From the NCBI GenBank assembly GCA_947588965.1, contig CANQAN010000006.1, positions 1 to 64,000 on the forward strand: a stretch of DNA of 64,000 bases, written 5' to 3'. The translations under genes were made by a program, and so were the position numbers. The notes beneath the pieces are model-generated. The model was not told the origin of the DNA. It did no database searches and worked only from the letters and a program-made list of their open reading frames with translations. Numbering within the stretch: the first letter of the stretch is position 1; every line of letters starts with the position of its first letter. The stretch comes from an uncultured Helicobacteraceae bacterium (GTDB taxonomy: Bacteria > Campylobacterota > Campylobacteria > Campylobacterales > Helicobacteraceae). Shown here one piece after another: positions 54,985 to 64,000 of the stretch.

Positions 54985-55010
54985 CTGGACTCAAATCTAC
55001 AGTAAATCTT

Positions 55011-55019
55011 TGGTATAAT
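55011..55019 (+). promoter_or_regulatory. extended -10 promoter of the restriction-modification gene
   Basis: TGGTATAAT (TGnTATAAT) ends 43 nt before the chosen ATG at 55063. Confidence 0.7.
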
Positions 55020-55062
55020 TGCAATTTATTTTCTATTTTATTTTCTTGCAATGAGGTCATTT

Positions 55063-58000
55063 ATGAGTGAAAGTATCGATGAAAAAATACGCAATATCTT
55101 TAAAGAGGCAAGCAACAACAGAGAAAAAGGGACGCTATTTGAAAAACTCTCAAAACATCTCTTAAAAAAATGGGACACAGCAGGCAACTACAAGGAGATT
55201 TTTCTTTGGAATAAATGGGATAAGAGAGACGGAGCGGATCGCGGGATAGATCTCGTCATAGAGACAAGAGAGGGCAAATATATCGCTGTCCAATGCAAAG
55301 CCTATGGGGACTCAAAAGTGAGCCACAAGGATTTGTCTCCTTATTTTACTCAACTTCAAAGTGGCGTTGGAGATATTGAGTTTAGCGAGGGAATCATCAT
55401 AACAACAAGCGATTTCACAGACAATGCAGAGAAAGATATAGAGCAAATCTCAAAGAAGATTCCCATCTCAAAAATCACGCAAGAAGAGTTTAGAAATTCG
55501 GACATTGATTGGGAGGAATTAGAAAAAATCAAATTTCAAAAGTCCCTAGAATTGCCCATTAAGGATAAGAAAAGACTAAGAGAGCACCAAGAAAAAGCCT
55601 TAAAAGAAACAGAAGACTATTTTAGAGATTCCAACAATACAAGGGGCAAACTCATAATGGCTTGTGGGACGGGCAAGACTTTCACTTCTTTGAGGATTTT
55701 AGAGCGTATCACAGAGCAAAATTCCATTGTTTTGTTTCTGGCTCCAAGCATTGCTTTGGTCGCGCAGACCTTTAGAGAGTATTACAGAGAGAGGAATGAT
55801 GATTTCTATGCTTGTATCGTCTGCTCTGATAATCAAGCGGGAAATTTAAAAGCGGGAAATTTAGAAGATGACATAAAGATCGCAGAATTGCCAAAAACTC
55901 CATCAACAAAGATTGAAGACATTGGAGCCGTCTATAAACAAGCGCAAAATGCCCACAAGCGACTGATTATATTTTCTACTTATCAGAGTGCAAGGAGGAT
56001 CAAAGAGGCTCAAGAAGCGCATTATTTAGGTACGATTGATTTGATGATCTGTGATGAAGCGCACAGAACTGTGGGGATCTCAGAAAAAGATAAGGACAAG
56101 GAATTCACACTCTGCCATAGTGATACAAATATAAGAGCTAATAAAAGAATCTATATGAGCGCGACACCCCTAATCTTCAATGATAGGACAAAAAACAGGG
56201 CTTCAGAAAATGAATGCGCGGTCTTTTCTATGGATGATCCCGAGATTTTTGGGAAGGAAATTTATAAACTAAGCTTTAGTGAAGCCATAGAAAAGAAGTT
56301 GCTGACAGATTATAAAGTCATCATTCTTGCAATCAAGCAAGAAGCCTTTGTAAGTATCACCAATAAGGTCATCGTTAAATTAAAAACAGAGGAAAATTGC
56401 AAGGATGACGAAAAGGAAAAGCTTTTCGATCTTAATTTCGTGTGTAAAATCATAGGAATGCATAAGGGCTTAGCAAGAAAGGATCTTATGGCACTGAATG
56501 AACAAGGACTGCCCGATAATGACTTCCTCAATGAACTTGATAAGAATCAATCCAAAAGAGTGATTAATTTCTGCAGAAGCATAAAGGCGAGTAAGCATAT
56601 TATTAAGTCTTTTAAAACCATTATGGAATGCTATGATGAGGAATTAAAACAAAATTCCTTTGCTGATCTTAAGATCGAGTCTGACCATGTAGATGGCGCA
56701 ATGGATTCGGGGGAGAGATTAAAGCGCATTAGCAAACTTGAAGCGCCAGAGAAAGATCATGTTTGCAGACTCCTAAGCAATGCACGTTGCCTCAATGAGG
56801 GCGTGGATATTCCTGCTTTGGATACGGTGGTGTTTTTTGATGCGAAGCAGTCCATGATAGATATTGTCCAATCTGTAGGCAGGGTCATGAGGAGGGCAGA
56901 GGGCAAAAAGATAGGTTATATCATACTTCCTCTAGCCTTGAGTGAAAGTGAGCTGCGCGACGTCAATGAAGCATTAAAAAATACGAATTTCAACAACACT
57001 TGGAGGGTGTTGCAAGCCCTAAGGAGTCATGATGACAGATTGCTTGATGAGAGATGCTTAAGGGACAATATCAAAATATGTGCAGTGGGAGATAATAAAA
57101 AAGAAAAGCTAAACCCAAAAGACGATAAACAAGAACAAAATAAACCCCGCCAAGAGACGATGGATTTCCCCACTGTCGCCTTAAAAGAACTTGCCGATGC
57201 GATGTATAATGTCATGCCCACAAAGCTAGGCGATAAGGGATATTGGCAGAATTTCACCGCAAAAACGGCCAAAATTGTAGAGAGGCTCAATGCGCGACTT
57301 GACGCGATTTTCAGAGAACATCCCGAAATTTTAAAGGAATTCCACAATGCATTAAAAGAAAATATTCACCCCTATGTCAGAGAGGATGAGGCTGTGGATA
57401 TGATATGCTCTCACATCATCACCAAGCCCATTTTTGATGTCTTGTTTGATAAAGAAATGGACAACAATCCCATAAGTAAGGCTCTCAATGAAGTGAGTAC
57501 GAGGCTCAATACATTCGGATTGGATAACGAAGAGACCAAATCTCTAAGCGCCCTCTACTCAAGCGTAGAGGAAAATGCCAAAAAGGCAAGGAGTGAAAAG
57601 AATAAGCAAGAGCTCATTAAGAATCTCTATGACACCTTCTTCAGAGCTGCCTTTAAAAAACAGGCTCAAAGGCTGGGCATCGTCTATACGCCCATAGAAG
57701 TGGTGGATTTCATACTCCATTCTATCAATGAACTTCTAAAAAAACATTTCAATACAGATTTTAATGACAAAGAGGTGAAAATTTTTGATCCTTTTATGGG
57801 GACGGGGAGCTTTATCACAAGGCTCTTAAGCAAAGAAAATAATCTCATAAGACTTGAATGTCTCAAAGACAAAATAGAGCACGGAATCTTCGCTCAAGAC
57901 ATCATCCTCCTTGCCTATTATATCGCTCTTATTAATATTACTCAAACAGCTCAAACAAGGCTTGGAGAATCCGTGCAGTTTAAAAAGATTGCATTGGGCG

Positions 58001-58344
58001 ATAGTTTGGATTATAAAGATAAAAATAAAGATAAACCAATGCAACCTGCATTTTCACAGCTATCCTATTTAAGCTTAAAAGAAAACAAAGACATTCAAGA
58101 TCTCATAGGGCATGAGAAGATCAAAGTCATCTTAGGCAATCCCCCCTATTCAGCTGGATCAAAAAGTGAAAATGACAATAATGCCAACCTCTCCCATCCT
58201 TTTGTGGAGGAGCGTGTTAAAGAAACCTATCCCACCACAGCGCAAAGCGCCAAAAACACTCGTGACACCTTGATACAATCCATACGTATGGCAAGTGACA
58301 GATTGATTGGCGGGGGGGGGGGGCATTATAGGCTTTGTAGCTAA
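55063..58344 (+). CDS. single-chain restriction-modification enzyme (type ISP-like), 5' part, frameshifted at G12
   Basis: 1093 residues from ATG 55063 (GAGG 7 nt upstream; an ATG 4 codons earlier is possible). Order of domains: a PD-(D/E)xK nuclease of Mrr type (GIDLVIETREGKYIAVQCKAY, about 62-82); superfamily 2 helicase with Walker A MACGTGKT (about 200), DEAH (about 329), SATP (about 365) and QSVGRVMRR (about 602); N6-adenine methyltransferase with DPFMGTGSF (about 908) and NPPYSAG (about 1025). The frame then enters G12 (58312-58323) and stops seven codons later. The target recognition part continues in another frame from 58325. At G11 the whole gene would encode about 1614 residues. In this sequence it is OFF or truncated. 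Confidence 0.93.
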   Translation: MSESIDEKIRNIFKEASNNREKGTLFEKLSKHLLKKWDTAGNYKEIFLWNKWDKRDGADRGIDLVIETREGKYIAVQCKAYGDSKVSHKDLSPYFTQLQSGVGDIEFSEGIIITTSDFTDNAEKDIEQISKKIPISKITQEEFRNSDIDWEELEKIKFQKSLELPIKDKKRLREHQEKALKETEDYFRDSNNTRGKLIMACGTGKTFTSLRILERITEQNSIVLFLAPSIALVAQTFREYYRERNDDFYACIVCSDNQAGNLKAGNLEDDIKIAELPKTPSTKIEDIGAVYKQAQNAHKRLIIFSTYQSARRIKEAQEAHYLGTIDLMICDEAHRTVGISEKDKDKEFTLCHSDTNIRANKRIYMSATPLIFNDRTKNRASENECAVFSMDDPEIFGKEIYKLSFSEAIEKKLLTDYKVIILAIKQEAFVSITNKVIVKLKTEENCKDDEKEKLFDLNFVCKIIGMHKGLARKDLMALNEQGLPDNDFLNELDKNQSKRVINFCRSIKASKHIIKSFKTIMECYDEELKQNSFADLKIESDHVDGAMDSGERLKRISKLEAPEKDHVCRLLSNARCLNEGVDIPALDTVVFFDAKQSMIDIVQSVGRVMRRAEGKKIGYIILPLALSESELRDVNEALKNTNFNNTWRVLQALRSHDDRLLDERCLRDNIKICAVGDNKKEKLNPKDDKQEQNKPRQETMDFPTVALKELADAMYNVMPTKLGDKGYWQNFTAKTAKIVERLNARLDAIFREHPEILKEFHNALKENIHPYVREDEAVDMICSHIITKPIFDVLFDKEMDNNPISKALNEVSTRLNTFGLDNEETKSLSALYSSVEENAKKARSEKNKQELIKNLYDTFFRAAFKKQAQRLGIVYTPIEVVDFILHSINELLKKHFNTDFNDKEVKIFDPFMGTGSFITRLLSKENNLIRLECLKDKIEHGIFAQDIILLAYYIALINITQTAQTRLGESVQFKKIALGDSLDYKDKNKDKPMQPAFSQLSYLSLKENKDIQDLIGHEKIKVILGNPPYSAGSKSENDNNANLSHPFVEERVKETYPTTAQSAKNTRDTLIQSIRMASDRLIGGGGGHYRLCS

Positions 58345-59908
58345 TGGCAACTTCATTGATGCAGTCTCCGCAGATGGCTTTAGAAAATGTGTCGCACAAG
58401 AGTTTGATCACATTTACATCCTCAATCTTAGGGGTGATATAAGATCCCAAATGCAGAAAACAAAAGAGGGTGAGGGTGAAAATATCTTTAATGCAATGAT
58501 CGGGATTGCTGTTGTGTTTTTTGTCATGTGTGAATCGCACAGCAATGATACTCAACAAAAAGCTCAAATCCACTATTATGACATTGGTGATTATCTGGAT
58601 AGAGAGACAAAGCTCCAAAGACTCATAGATTTTAAACATGTACTCAGACTCCCACTCCTGCCCATAGTGCCTAATCAAAAGGGAGATTGGATTAACCAAA
58701 GAGGAGAGGACTTTGACAAGCTCCTCCCGCTTAAAGCAGACAAAGGCAATAAGCGCCAAGAAAGCATTTTTATTATAAATTCTTGCGGAGTAGCGACAAA
58801 TCGCGATGCTTGGGTCTATAACTTTTCCAAAGAAAATCTAAAAGCATCCATGCAAACTTGCATCCGCACCTATAATGAAAACTTAGCAAACTTCAATGTC
58901 AGAGCCTTCAGAGAAAGGCACAGCGGAGTCAAAAAGGATCTCTACAAACAACTAGATGATAGGGATATTACTATTGATGAGAGCAAGATTGCATGGAGCA
59001 GAGCCTTAAAAAATAAATTCATAAAAAGTGAAAAATGCACGGACTTGAATGAAAACAACATAAGAATCTGCGCCTACCGCCCTTTCACAAAGGAATATTT
59101 ATATTGGGATAAGACTTGGAATGAAATGCAATATCAAATGCCAAGATTATTTCCTAAGGATTCTTGTGAGAATATACTCCTTAATACAACTTCAAAAAAT
59201 CTTGGTTTTTCTGCCCTCATGTCCAAAGAACTATCCGATCTCCATCTTATGAGCGGCGCAACCCAAGCCTTCCCTCTCTACTATTATGAAAATGGTTGTA
59301 AAGAATGTGCAATCAGCAATTCTGCGCTAGAAACATTTAGAGTAGAACTCAAAGATAAAAGCCTAAGCAAAGAGGATATTTTCTATTATATCTATGCGAT
59401 ATTTCATCATAAAATGTATTTGGCTAAATACAAATTTGAACTCTCAAAGGAATCCCCAAGAGTTGCCATAAGTGCAGACTTTAGAGCATTGAGTACTTTA
59501 GGGCTTGAGCTTGCAAGATTGCATTTAGATTATGAATCTGTTGAGATGTTTGATACCGTTGAATACGAAAGTCTGTTTGCAGAGAAAGAGAATGATGAAT
59601 TCTATCGTGTGGTCAAAATGAAAAAGGGCAAGACGGAAAAAGGGGATAATATTATCATTTATAATCCAAACATTACAATCAAAAATATCCCCGAGAAAGC
59701 CTATGAGTATAAAATCAATGGCAAGAGCGCGATTGATTGGGTGATTGAACGTTATCAAGTCAGTATTGATAAAAAGAGCCTCATTAAAAATGATCCCAAT
59801 GACTTTAGAGGATGCCGCTATGTTTTTGAGCTTCTTTTGCGCATTATTAATCTGTCGCTTAAAAGCGTGGATTTGATTGAAGAGATTAGCAAATTGAAAT
59901 TTGAGTGA
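58307..59908 (+). CDS. 3' part of the phase-variable restriction-modification enzyme (methyltransferase end and target recognition domain)
   Basis: Open frame that continues the split enzyme. The TTG at 58307 is only the formal start of the frame. Just after the G tract it reads IIGFVANGNFIDAVSADGFRKC, which in this family directly follows the NPPY part of the methyltransferase. Then ICAYRPFTKEYLYWDKTWNEMQYQMP, a conserved target-recognition segment of type ISP enzymes, and SAIDWVIERYQVSIDKKS near the end. Removing one G (or adding two) joins it in frame with the 5' part. It has no ribosome site or promoter of its own, so it is not an independent gene. Confidence 0.9.
   Translation: MAGGGGIIGFVANGNFIDAVSADGFRKCVAQEFDHIYILNLRGDIRSQMQKTKEGEGENIFNAMIGIAVVFFVMCESHSNDTQQKAQIHYYDIGDYLDRETKLQRLIDFKHVLRLPLLPIVPNQKGDWINQRGEDFDKLLPLKADKGNKRQESIFIINSCGVATNRDAWVYNFSKENLKASMQTCIRTYNENLANFNVRAFRERHSGVKKDLYKQLDDRDITIDESKIAWSRALKNKFIKSEKCTDLNENNIRICAYRPFTKEYLYWDKTWNEMQYQMPRLFPKDSCENILLNTTSKNLGFSALMSKELSDLHLMSGATQAFPLYYYENGCKECAISNSALETFRVELKDKSLSKEDIFYYIYAIFHHKMYLAKYKFELSKESPRVAISADFRALSTLGLELARLHLDYESVEMFDTVEYESLFAEKENDEFYRVVKMKKGKTEKGDNIIIYNPNITIKNIPEKAYEYKINGKSAIDWVIERYQVSIDKKSLIKNDPNDFRGCRYVFELLLRIINLSLKSVDLIEEISKLKFE
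58312..58323 (+). repeat. G12 phase-variation tract in the restriction-modification gene
   Basis: Twelve consecutive G at codon about 1084 of the joined gene, exactly where the two open frames meet. The joined length (59908-55063+1, minus one base) is divisible by three, so G11 gives a complete protein. Confidence 0.95.
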
Positions 59909-59965
59909 GGGGGATAAATGCGCAAAAACACGCAAGATTATTATGTAAAATAGAGTGCATAAAGC

Positions 59966-61303
59966 CTAATCCTCTGCGCAAATCCTCTCAAACTCTTTAT
60001 AATATTTCCAAGATTCCACGATGTCAGGACGTGTTTGTTTGATGTGAATGAGTTCTTTATCAAGCATTTTTTTAAATTTCACTCTTAATGCTTTATTTTC
60101 TTTAAAATATGCTAAGACTTGCTCCTCTGTGATTTGATTTTGCTCTTTAAAATCAACCCAATATTTAAGGGCTTGAGTGAATTCTGCAAAATATTCTTTC
60201 AATCTTTTTATTATATTTTGCGATTCTTTAATGAGCTTTACATCTGTGTCTTTAACCATAAGGGATATATCCGCATAGAGCGGCGCTGTGCGCTCTAAAA
60301 GAGAATCTTTTATGTCAATGCGATTTTGTTCCCTCTCATAATCTTGTGTGTAATGACTCTCAATGATTGTGATTTTTATATTTTCTTTGAGTTCTGCAAA
60401 ATCCTTTGGTGTGATGATGAGTTCAAAGGGCAAGTGTCCCTTAATCTTATTCCAAATCACTTGCTCAAACTTATCCCTATCCTCCTCTTTTGGCGGAGTG
60501 AAATTGAATTGCTCGGATAAGTTTTGCATGGTTTTAAAGGCGACTTTTGGCATTAATTCCTTAATGTCAAGATAGTGAATGTTTATATGATATTGCGGGT
60601 TTAAAAAAGATAAAATGCTAGAATAATAAGTGAAATTAAGCTCACGTCTTAAAACATAGCTTAATCCCTCTACGCTTGGGGCTATAGCCTTGCTAGAATA
60701 TCCTCTTTTGTGTTTATAACGTTTTCTGTCTAGAGCGATTTTTGGCGGAATATCAAGATGTTGAGGTGGAAAATAAGAGCCACGAATGAGCTTGGAGCGA
60801 TTTGGTGTGCCGTGATTGAGCATTCCTTTGCACCGCGAAATAGGATCTCGAAGCAGTATGAGTATATCGGCATTGCGAATGATCCTCCCAAAATCCCCCT
60901 TAATGCTTCTATAAGAGCGATGAATAACAAGGGTTAAGAAATAATTTTCTTGTGTCTTTGGGGATTCTTTTAGAGTCTTTTTAACTTCATTAAAAAAGCA
61001 AATGTCATCATTATAGAGTGCAAGTTGCTTCAATCCGCATAAAGACAAGAATCTAAAAAGAGCGTGTTTTCCACTCACTGCTCTCCCAAATACGATAAAT
61101 TTATAATGATGAGGGAGGCTTTCATTAAAATAGCTTGAGGGGAAAAGTTTAAAATGCCACTTGCGTAACGTTTCTTTTGTTTTTTTGATTTGAAATTTCA
61201 GATACAGCAAGGCATTTTTTGGGGAGCCTTTGGGTATTCTGCCCCCCTCCCCCCATTTTTTGATTATAATGATATTATTTGTCATTTGCTCTGCTTTTTT
61301 CAT
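59966..61303 (-). CDS. DUF2972-like protein (sulfotransferase-like fold)
   Basis: 445 residues from ATG 61303 (AGAGGG just upstream); the frame is open 9 codons further, and ATG 61285 is another candidate. It overlaps the MATE gene by 29 nt. Central part: FIVFGRAVSGKHALFRFLSLCG, a P-loop-like segment as in sulfotransferases, and ADILILLRDPISRCKGMLNHG, similar to their 3'-phosphate-binding segment. Closely like the DUF2972 family, numerous in Campylobacter and enterohepatic Helicobacter, often phase variable and near surface glycan genes. The C-terminus is helical and charged. Near the N-terminus the codons for GEGG form G6AG6. Substrate unknown. Confidence 0.7.
   Translation of the reverse strand: MKKAEQMTNNIIIIKKWGEGGRIPKGSPKNALLYLKFQIKKTKETLRKWHFKLFPSSYFNESLPHHYKFIVFGRAVSGKHALFRFLSLCGLKQLALYNDDICFFNEVKKTLKESPKTQENYFLTLVIHRSYRSIKGDFGRIIRNADILILLRDPISRCKGMLNHGTPNRSKLIRGSYFPPQHLDIPPKIALDRKRYKHKRGYSSKAIAPSVEGLSYVLRRELNFTYYSSILSFLNPQYHINIHYLDIKELMPKVAFKTMQNLSEQFNFTPPKEEDRDKFEQVIWNKIKGHLPFELIITPKDFAELKENIKITIIESHYTQDYEREQNRIDIKDSLLERTAPLYADISLMVKDTDVKLIKESQNIIKRLKEYFAEFTQALKYWVDFKEQNQITEEQVLAYFKENKALRVKFKKMLDKELIHIKQTRPDIVESWKYYKEFERICAED
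61242..61254 (-). repeat. interrupted G6-A-G6 tract near the start of the DUF2972-like gene
   Basis: Plus strand C6 T C6. On the coding strand it spells TGG GGG GAG GGG GGC, about 17 codons after the start at 61303. The single A suggests a longer G tract stabilised by substitution. Confidence 0.85.
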
Positions 61304-62648
61304 GTTCCCTCTCATAGAAAATAATGCCAATTGTCACAATCCCTGCGCTCAAAATTCCTAAGGGATAAGACATGATTACCCCCTCAAATCCGTAAAAACG
61401 TGGCAGGATTAGAACAAAACAAAGGGGAAATATGAGTGTGTAAGAAAGTGTGATGACAAAAGAGCTTAGGGTTCTTTGAATGGATTGAAAAAAGATTGCA
61501 CACACGATATTAATCCCCAGCAAAATATAGCCCAAAAAGTAGATTTTAATCGCATTTTGTGTGTCTGCAATCAAAGCTTCATCGCGAAAGACGATATCAT
61601 CGGGCAGAAACCAACTCACAAGATAATGTGAAAAGGCAAAAAATACAATATAAAGCAGGATCCCGCCAATGAAACTGACAACAATTCCGAATCTGAAAAT
61701 CCTCCTCACACGATCAAAGAGTCGCGCCCCGAAATTAAAGCTTGTCAAGGGCTGTACGCCTTGCGACATGGACAGCAAAATCGTAAAGGGAATGATTCCA
61801 AGATACATTAAAACACTATAGATAGCCAATCCCCTATCACCCGCAATTTCTGCAATGGTATGATTGAAAATGAGCATCATTAGGCTCACGCTAATCTCCG
61901 AGCTGCTCTGTGGGATTCCGTTTTTTGTCGCGTTGAGGAGTGCAGAGAAATGGAATGTTTTCACAAGATACAAATCTCCCTTTTTGCGCAAGAAATGTTG
62001 CAAGAGGATGCACATTCCAATGCCATGTCCAAGCAATGTCGCGAGTGCGCTACTTGCGATTCCAAGCTCAAAGATGAATAAAAAAACATAGTTTAAAACA
62101 ATATTTGCCGCCGAGCCTACAACCATTGCCACCATTGCCAAAACGGGCTGTTTATCGTTAATCGCAAAAATATCAAGCGTGGGATGCAAGACGATAATAA
62201 AAGCCCCCAGATAGATGATTTCTGTGTAGTCTCTGACAAGCGGCAGGAGTTGCTCACTGCTTCCAAGCAAAAGCGCAATAGAATCGCTCAAACAATAGAG
62301 TAAGATTCCTCCTACAACGCTTGTAATGAGGGCGAAATAAAACACAGTGCTAAAGATTGATCGCGCATGGAGGGATTTATTCTTTCCTAGAAAATAAGAG
62401 GACATTGTCGCCCCGCCTATGCTAAAGAGCAGTTCAAAGGCAATGAGTACGGGGAAAATCGGCCATGCGATTCCGATGGCCGCAAGGGCATTTTCTCCTA
62501 ATTTCTTGCCAACAAAGATTCCATCAATCGTGGAGTAGCTAGAGAGGGCTAACATCGCAACAAGGGAGGGCAAAAAATACGCAAAAAACAACTTTGGAAT
62601 CGCAACGGTGCGCAAAGCTTCTTTTGAGATCTTTGTTTCTAAGAGCAT
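61275..62648 (-). CDS. MATE family efflux transporter
   Basis: 457 residues from ATG 62648, with AAGGA 6 nt upstream; the frame is open 7 codons further but lacks a site. Twelve hydrophobic segments in two halves, with the MATE start FFAYFLPSLVAMLALSSYSTIDGIFVGKKLGENALAAIGIAWP and, in the second half, MSQGVQPLTSFNFGARLFDRVRRIFRFG. Family members export drugs or metabolites with Na+ or H+. The two genes of this minus-strand unit overlap, so the DUF2972-like gene is probably coupled to it. Confidence 0.92.
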   Translation of the reverse strand: MLLETKISKEALRTVAIPKLFFAYFLPSLVAMLALSSYSTIDGIFVGKKLGENALAAIGIAWPIFPVLIAFELLFSIGGATMSSYFLGKNKSLHARSIFSTVFYFALITSVVGGILLYCLSDSIALLLGSSEQLLPLVRDYTEIIYLGAFIIVLHPTLDIFAINDKQPVLAMVAMVVGSAANIVLNYVFLFIFELGIASSALATLLGHGIGMCILLQHFLRKKGDLYLVKTFHFSALLNATKNGIPQSSSEISVSLMMLIFNHTIAEIAGDRGLAIYSVLMYLGIIPFTILLSMSQGVQPLTSFNFGARLFDRVRRIFRFGIVVSFIGGILLYIVFFAFSHYLVSWFLPDDIVFRDEALIADTQNAIKIYFLGYILLGINIVCAIFFQSIQRTLSSFVITLSYTLIFPLCFVLILPRFYGFEGVIMSYPLGILSAGIVTIGIIFYEREHEKSRANDK

Positions 62649-62847
62649 AACAATCCTTGATGTTTGCAATGTTTGGATTCTGAAATTATAGCGCAGAGTG
62701 GGCTTAAAACAGCCAAAACGATTTGCAATTTTGAAACATAGGCATTATTTTTTCTAAAAATTCATAAAGTGATTTAAAAATAAAGTTTTATTTTGTTAAA
62801 ATCAAGAGTTATTTTACATTAAATTTTCAGAGTTTAGGAGGAAGCAA

Positions 62848-63351
62848 ATGGCAGAAAATGTCAAGCGTAGAGATTTCCTTGGTATGACTCTTGGAGGCGT
62901 TGCGGCTATCGGTGTGGGTGCATCATTAGTGGCAATGAAATCCTCTTGGGATCCGCTACCGAGTGTCGTTTCAGCTGGTTTTACAACCGTCGATTTAAGC
63001 AGTATGCAAGATGGAGAATATCGGCAGGTGGAATACAGAGGAACTCCTGTATATGTGATTAAAAAAACTGCAGCAATGCAGCAGAGTGCAGAGAGAGATG
63101 TGGTTGTTGGAGATTCTAGCTATAGTGTCGGAATCCAAATTTGTACACATTTAGGTTGTATTCCTTCCTATAACTCTGATGTTGCAGAATTCCACTGCGC
63201 GTGTCATGGCGGACGCTTTGATGCCTGTGGGCGCCAGATTTTTGGACCACCACCTGCTCCTATGGCGATTCCACCCTTTAAAATTGATGGGACAAAGTTA
63301 GTCTTAGGCGAAGAGGGTCCCGAGTATTTGAAGCTTGTTGGTAAGGCATAA
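62848..63351 (+). CDS. petA: Rieske iron-sulfur subunit of cytochrome bc1
   Basis: Passes electrons from quinol to cytochrome c1. 167 residues. A twin-arginine-like start (VKRRDFLGMTLGGVAAIGVGASL) doubles as membrane anchor. The 2Fe-2S ligands lie in CTHLGCIPSY (about 102-107) and CACHGGRFDACG (about 120-125). AGGAGG precedes the ATG. First gene of the pet operon; petB begins 10 nt later. Confidence 0.96.
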   Translation: MAENVKRRDFLGMTLGGVAAIGVGASLVAMKSSWDPLPSVVSAGFTTVDLSSMQDGEYRQVEYRGTPVYVIKKTAAMQQSAERDVVVGDSSYSVGIQICTHLGCIPSYNSDVAEFHCACHGGRFDACGRQIFGPPPAPMAIPPFKIDGTKLVLGEEGPEYLKLVGKA

Positions 63352-63361
63352 GGAGTAAGGT

Positions 63362-64000
63362 ATGGCACAGATTCATAAAGCAAATGGTATTGTGGATTGG
63401 CTTGATCAGAGATTGGCCATCAAGCCTCTCATCAAAGTCTTAATGACAGAATATTGGGTTCCAAAAAACATTAGCTTTCTTTGGGCTATGGGTGTTATTT
63501 TGGTTGTCTTATTCACGCTTTTGGTGGTTTCGGGCTTGTTCTTGCTTATGTATTATAAGCCTGACACGAAGCTCGCATTTGATAGTGTGAATTACACGAT
63601 TATGCAAGAGGTTGCATATGGTTGGTTGTGGAGGCATTTGCATGCGGTGAGTGCGTCTGTATGCTTCCTTATCATCTATATCCATATGTTTGTTGCGATC
63701 TATTATGGGTCATACAAGCGCGGTCGCGAGATGATTTGGCTCACGGGAATGATTCTTTTTGGCTTATTTTCTGCAGAGGCATTTAGTGGTTATATGCTTC
63801 CATGGGGACAGATGAGCTATTGGGCAGCGGCAGTTATTACAAATCTCTTTGGCGGAATCCCTGTAATTGGTCCTGATTTGGTCGTTTGGATTCGCGGAAA
63901 CTTCATTGTCGCTGATGCGACACTCACGAGATTCTTTATGCTCCATGTTGTTTTATTGCCCGTTGTGATTATGACTGTGATTGGAGTGCATTTCTATTCT
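63362..64000 (+). CDS. petB: cytochrome b subunit of cytochrome bc1 (partial, runs off right edge)
   Basis: ATG 63362 with AGGAG upstream; 213 codons in the window, no stop. The sequence begins MAQIHKANGIVDWLDQRL. Transmembrane helices carry the heme-binding histidines in WRHLHAVSASVCF and the later FMLHVVLLPVVIM; the Qo-side helix has SGYMLPWGQMSYW. Spans the inner membrane and holds both b hemes. The 3' end, and petC, would lie beyond the window. Confidence 0.95.
   Translation, partial: MAQIHKANGIVDWLDQRLAIKPLIKVLMTEYWVPKNISFLWAMGVILVVLFTLLVVSGLFLLMYYKPDTKLAFDSVNYTIMQEVAYGWLWRHLHAVSASVCFLIIYIHMFVAIYYGSYKRGREMIWLTGMILFGLFSAEAFSGYMLPWGQMSYWAAAVITNLFGGIPVIGPDLVVWIRGNFIVADATLTRFFMLHVVLLPVVIMTVIGVHFYS

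Noticed and set aside
58307-59908. Independent gene for the second half of the restriction-modification enzyme
   Set aside because: No ribosome site or promoter; its formal TTG lies at the G tract and its sequence continues the 5' part once one G is removed.

Overview
The window is about 64 kb of chromosome from a Campylobacterota bacterium, almost certainly a Helicobacter species and probably an enterohepatic one. Support comes from low GC, dense short-spaced operons, extended -10 promoters without a clear -35, a monomeric isocitrate dehydrogenase, fused TrpGD and TrpCF, an iamAB/Mla-type lipid transporter, a tandem dynamin pair, an fdhT/fdhU pair, a DUF2972-like protein and several simple-repeat (phase variation) tracts. 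No insertion sequence, prophage, CRISPR array or rRNA operon is visible. The species is inferred from gene content only.

Layout. 0-1.5 kb: the first codons of a minus-strand gene that runs off the left edge and carries a 10-bp coding repeat directly after its ATG, then an MFS transporter. 1.5-11.7 kb: two overlapping dynamin-like GTPases, a J-domain protein, a membrane protein, nadK, recN, an RqcH/NFACT protein and a small acidic protein. 11.8-16.6 kb (minus): bcp, folB, an MCE/Mla lipid transport operon and a DsbC-like protein. 16.8-19 kb: icd. 19-23.7 kb (minus): livJHMGF. 23.9-25.7 kb: YceI protein, DsbA-like oxidase, small secreted protein. 25.8-32.7 kb: tryptophan genes split into divergent trpE-GD-CF (minus) and trpB-A (plus); TrpA has a long basic tail. 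32.8-36.6 kb: fdhU/fdhT, then a DUF485-actP acetate symporter pair. 36.6-42.6 kb: lpxB, a chemoreceptor, ligA, luxS. 42.7-46.9 kb: an SDR enzyme, two tRNAs, a sigma-54 driven gene, a PgbA-like protein and a GlcD-like oxidase. 47-51.5 kb: fabZ-lpxA-clpX-mreB-mreC, the gene order I recall from H. pylori. 51.6-54.9 kb: an uncharacterised three-gene redox cluster. 55-59.9 kb: a large single-chain restriction-modification enzyme split by a G12 tract. 60-62.6 kb (minus): DUF2972-like protein and MATE exporter. 62.8 kb to the right edge: petA and the start of petB of the cytochrome bc1 complex.

The two most interesting themes are phase variation and the 51.6-54.9 kb cluster. Phase variation candidates are the decanucleotide repeat at 1-77, G12 at 58312-58323, the interrupted G6AG6 tract at 61242-61254, G8 at 795-802 and A15 at 37806-37820. 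The cluster encodes a TusA-like/ferritin-like diiron fusion, an acyl-CoA-dehydrogenase-fold flavoprotein that appears to lack the usual catalytic glutamate motif, and a PhnD-type binding-protein fold without a signal peptide. A palindrome overlaps the -10 box of its promoter. I cannot assign this cluster to any known pathway.
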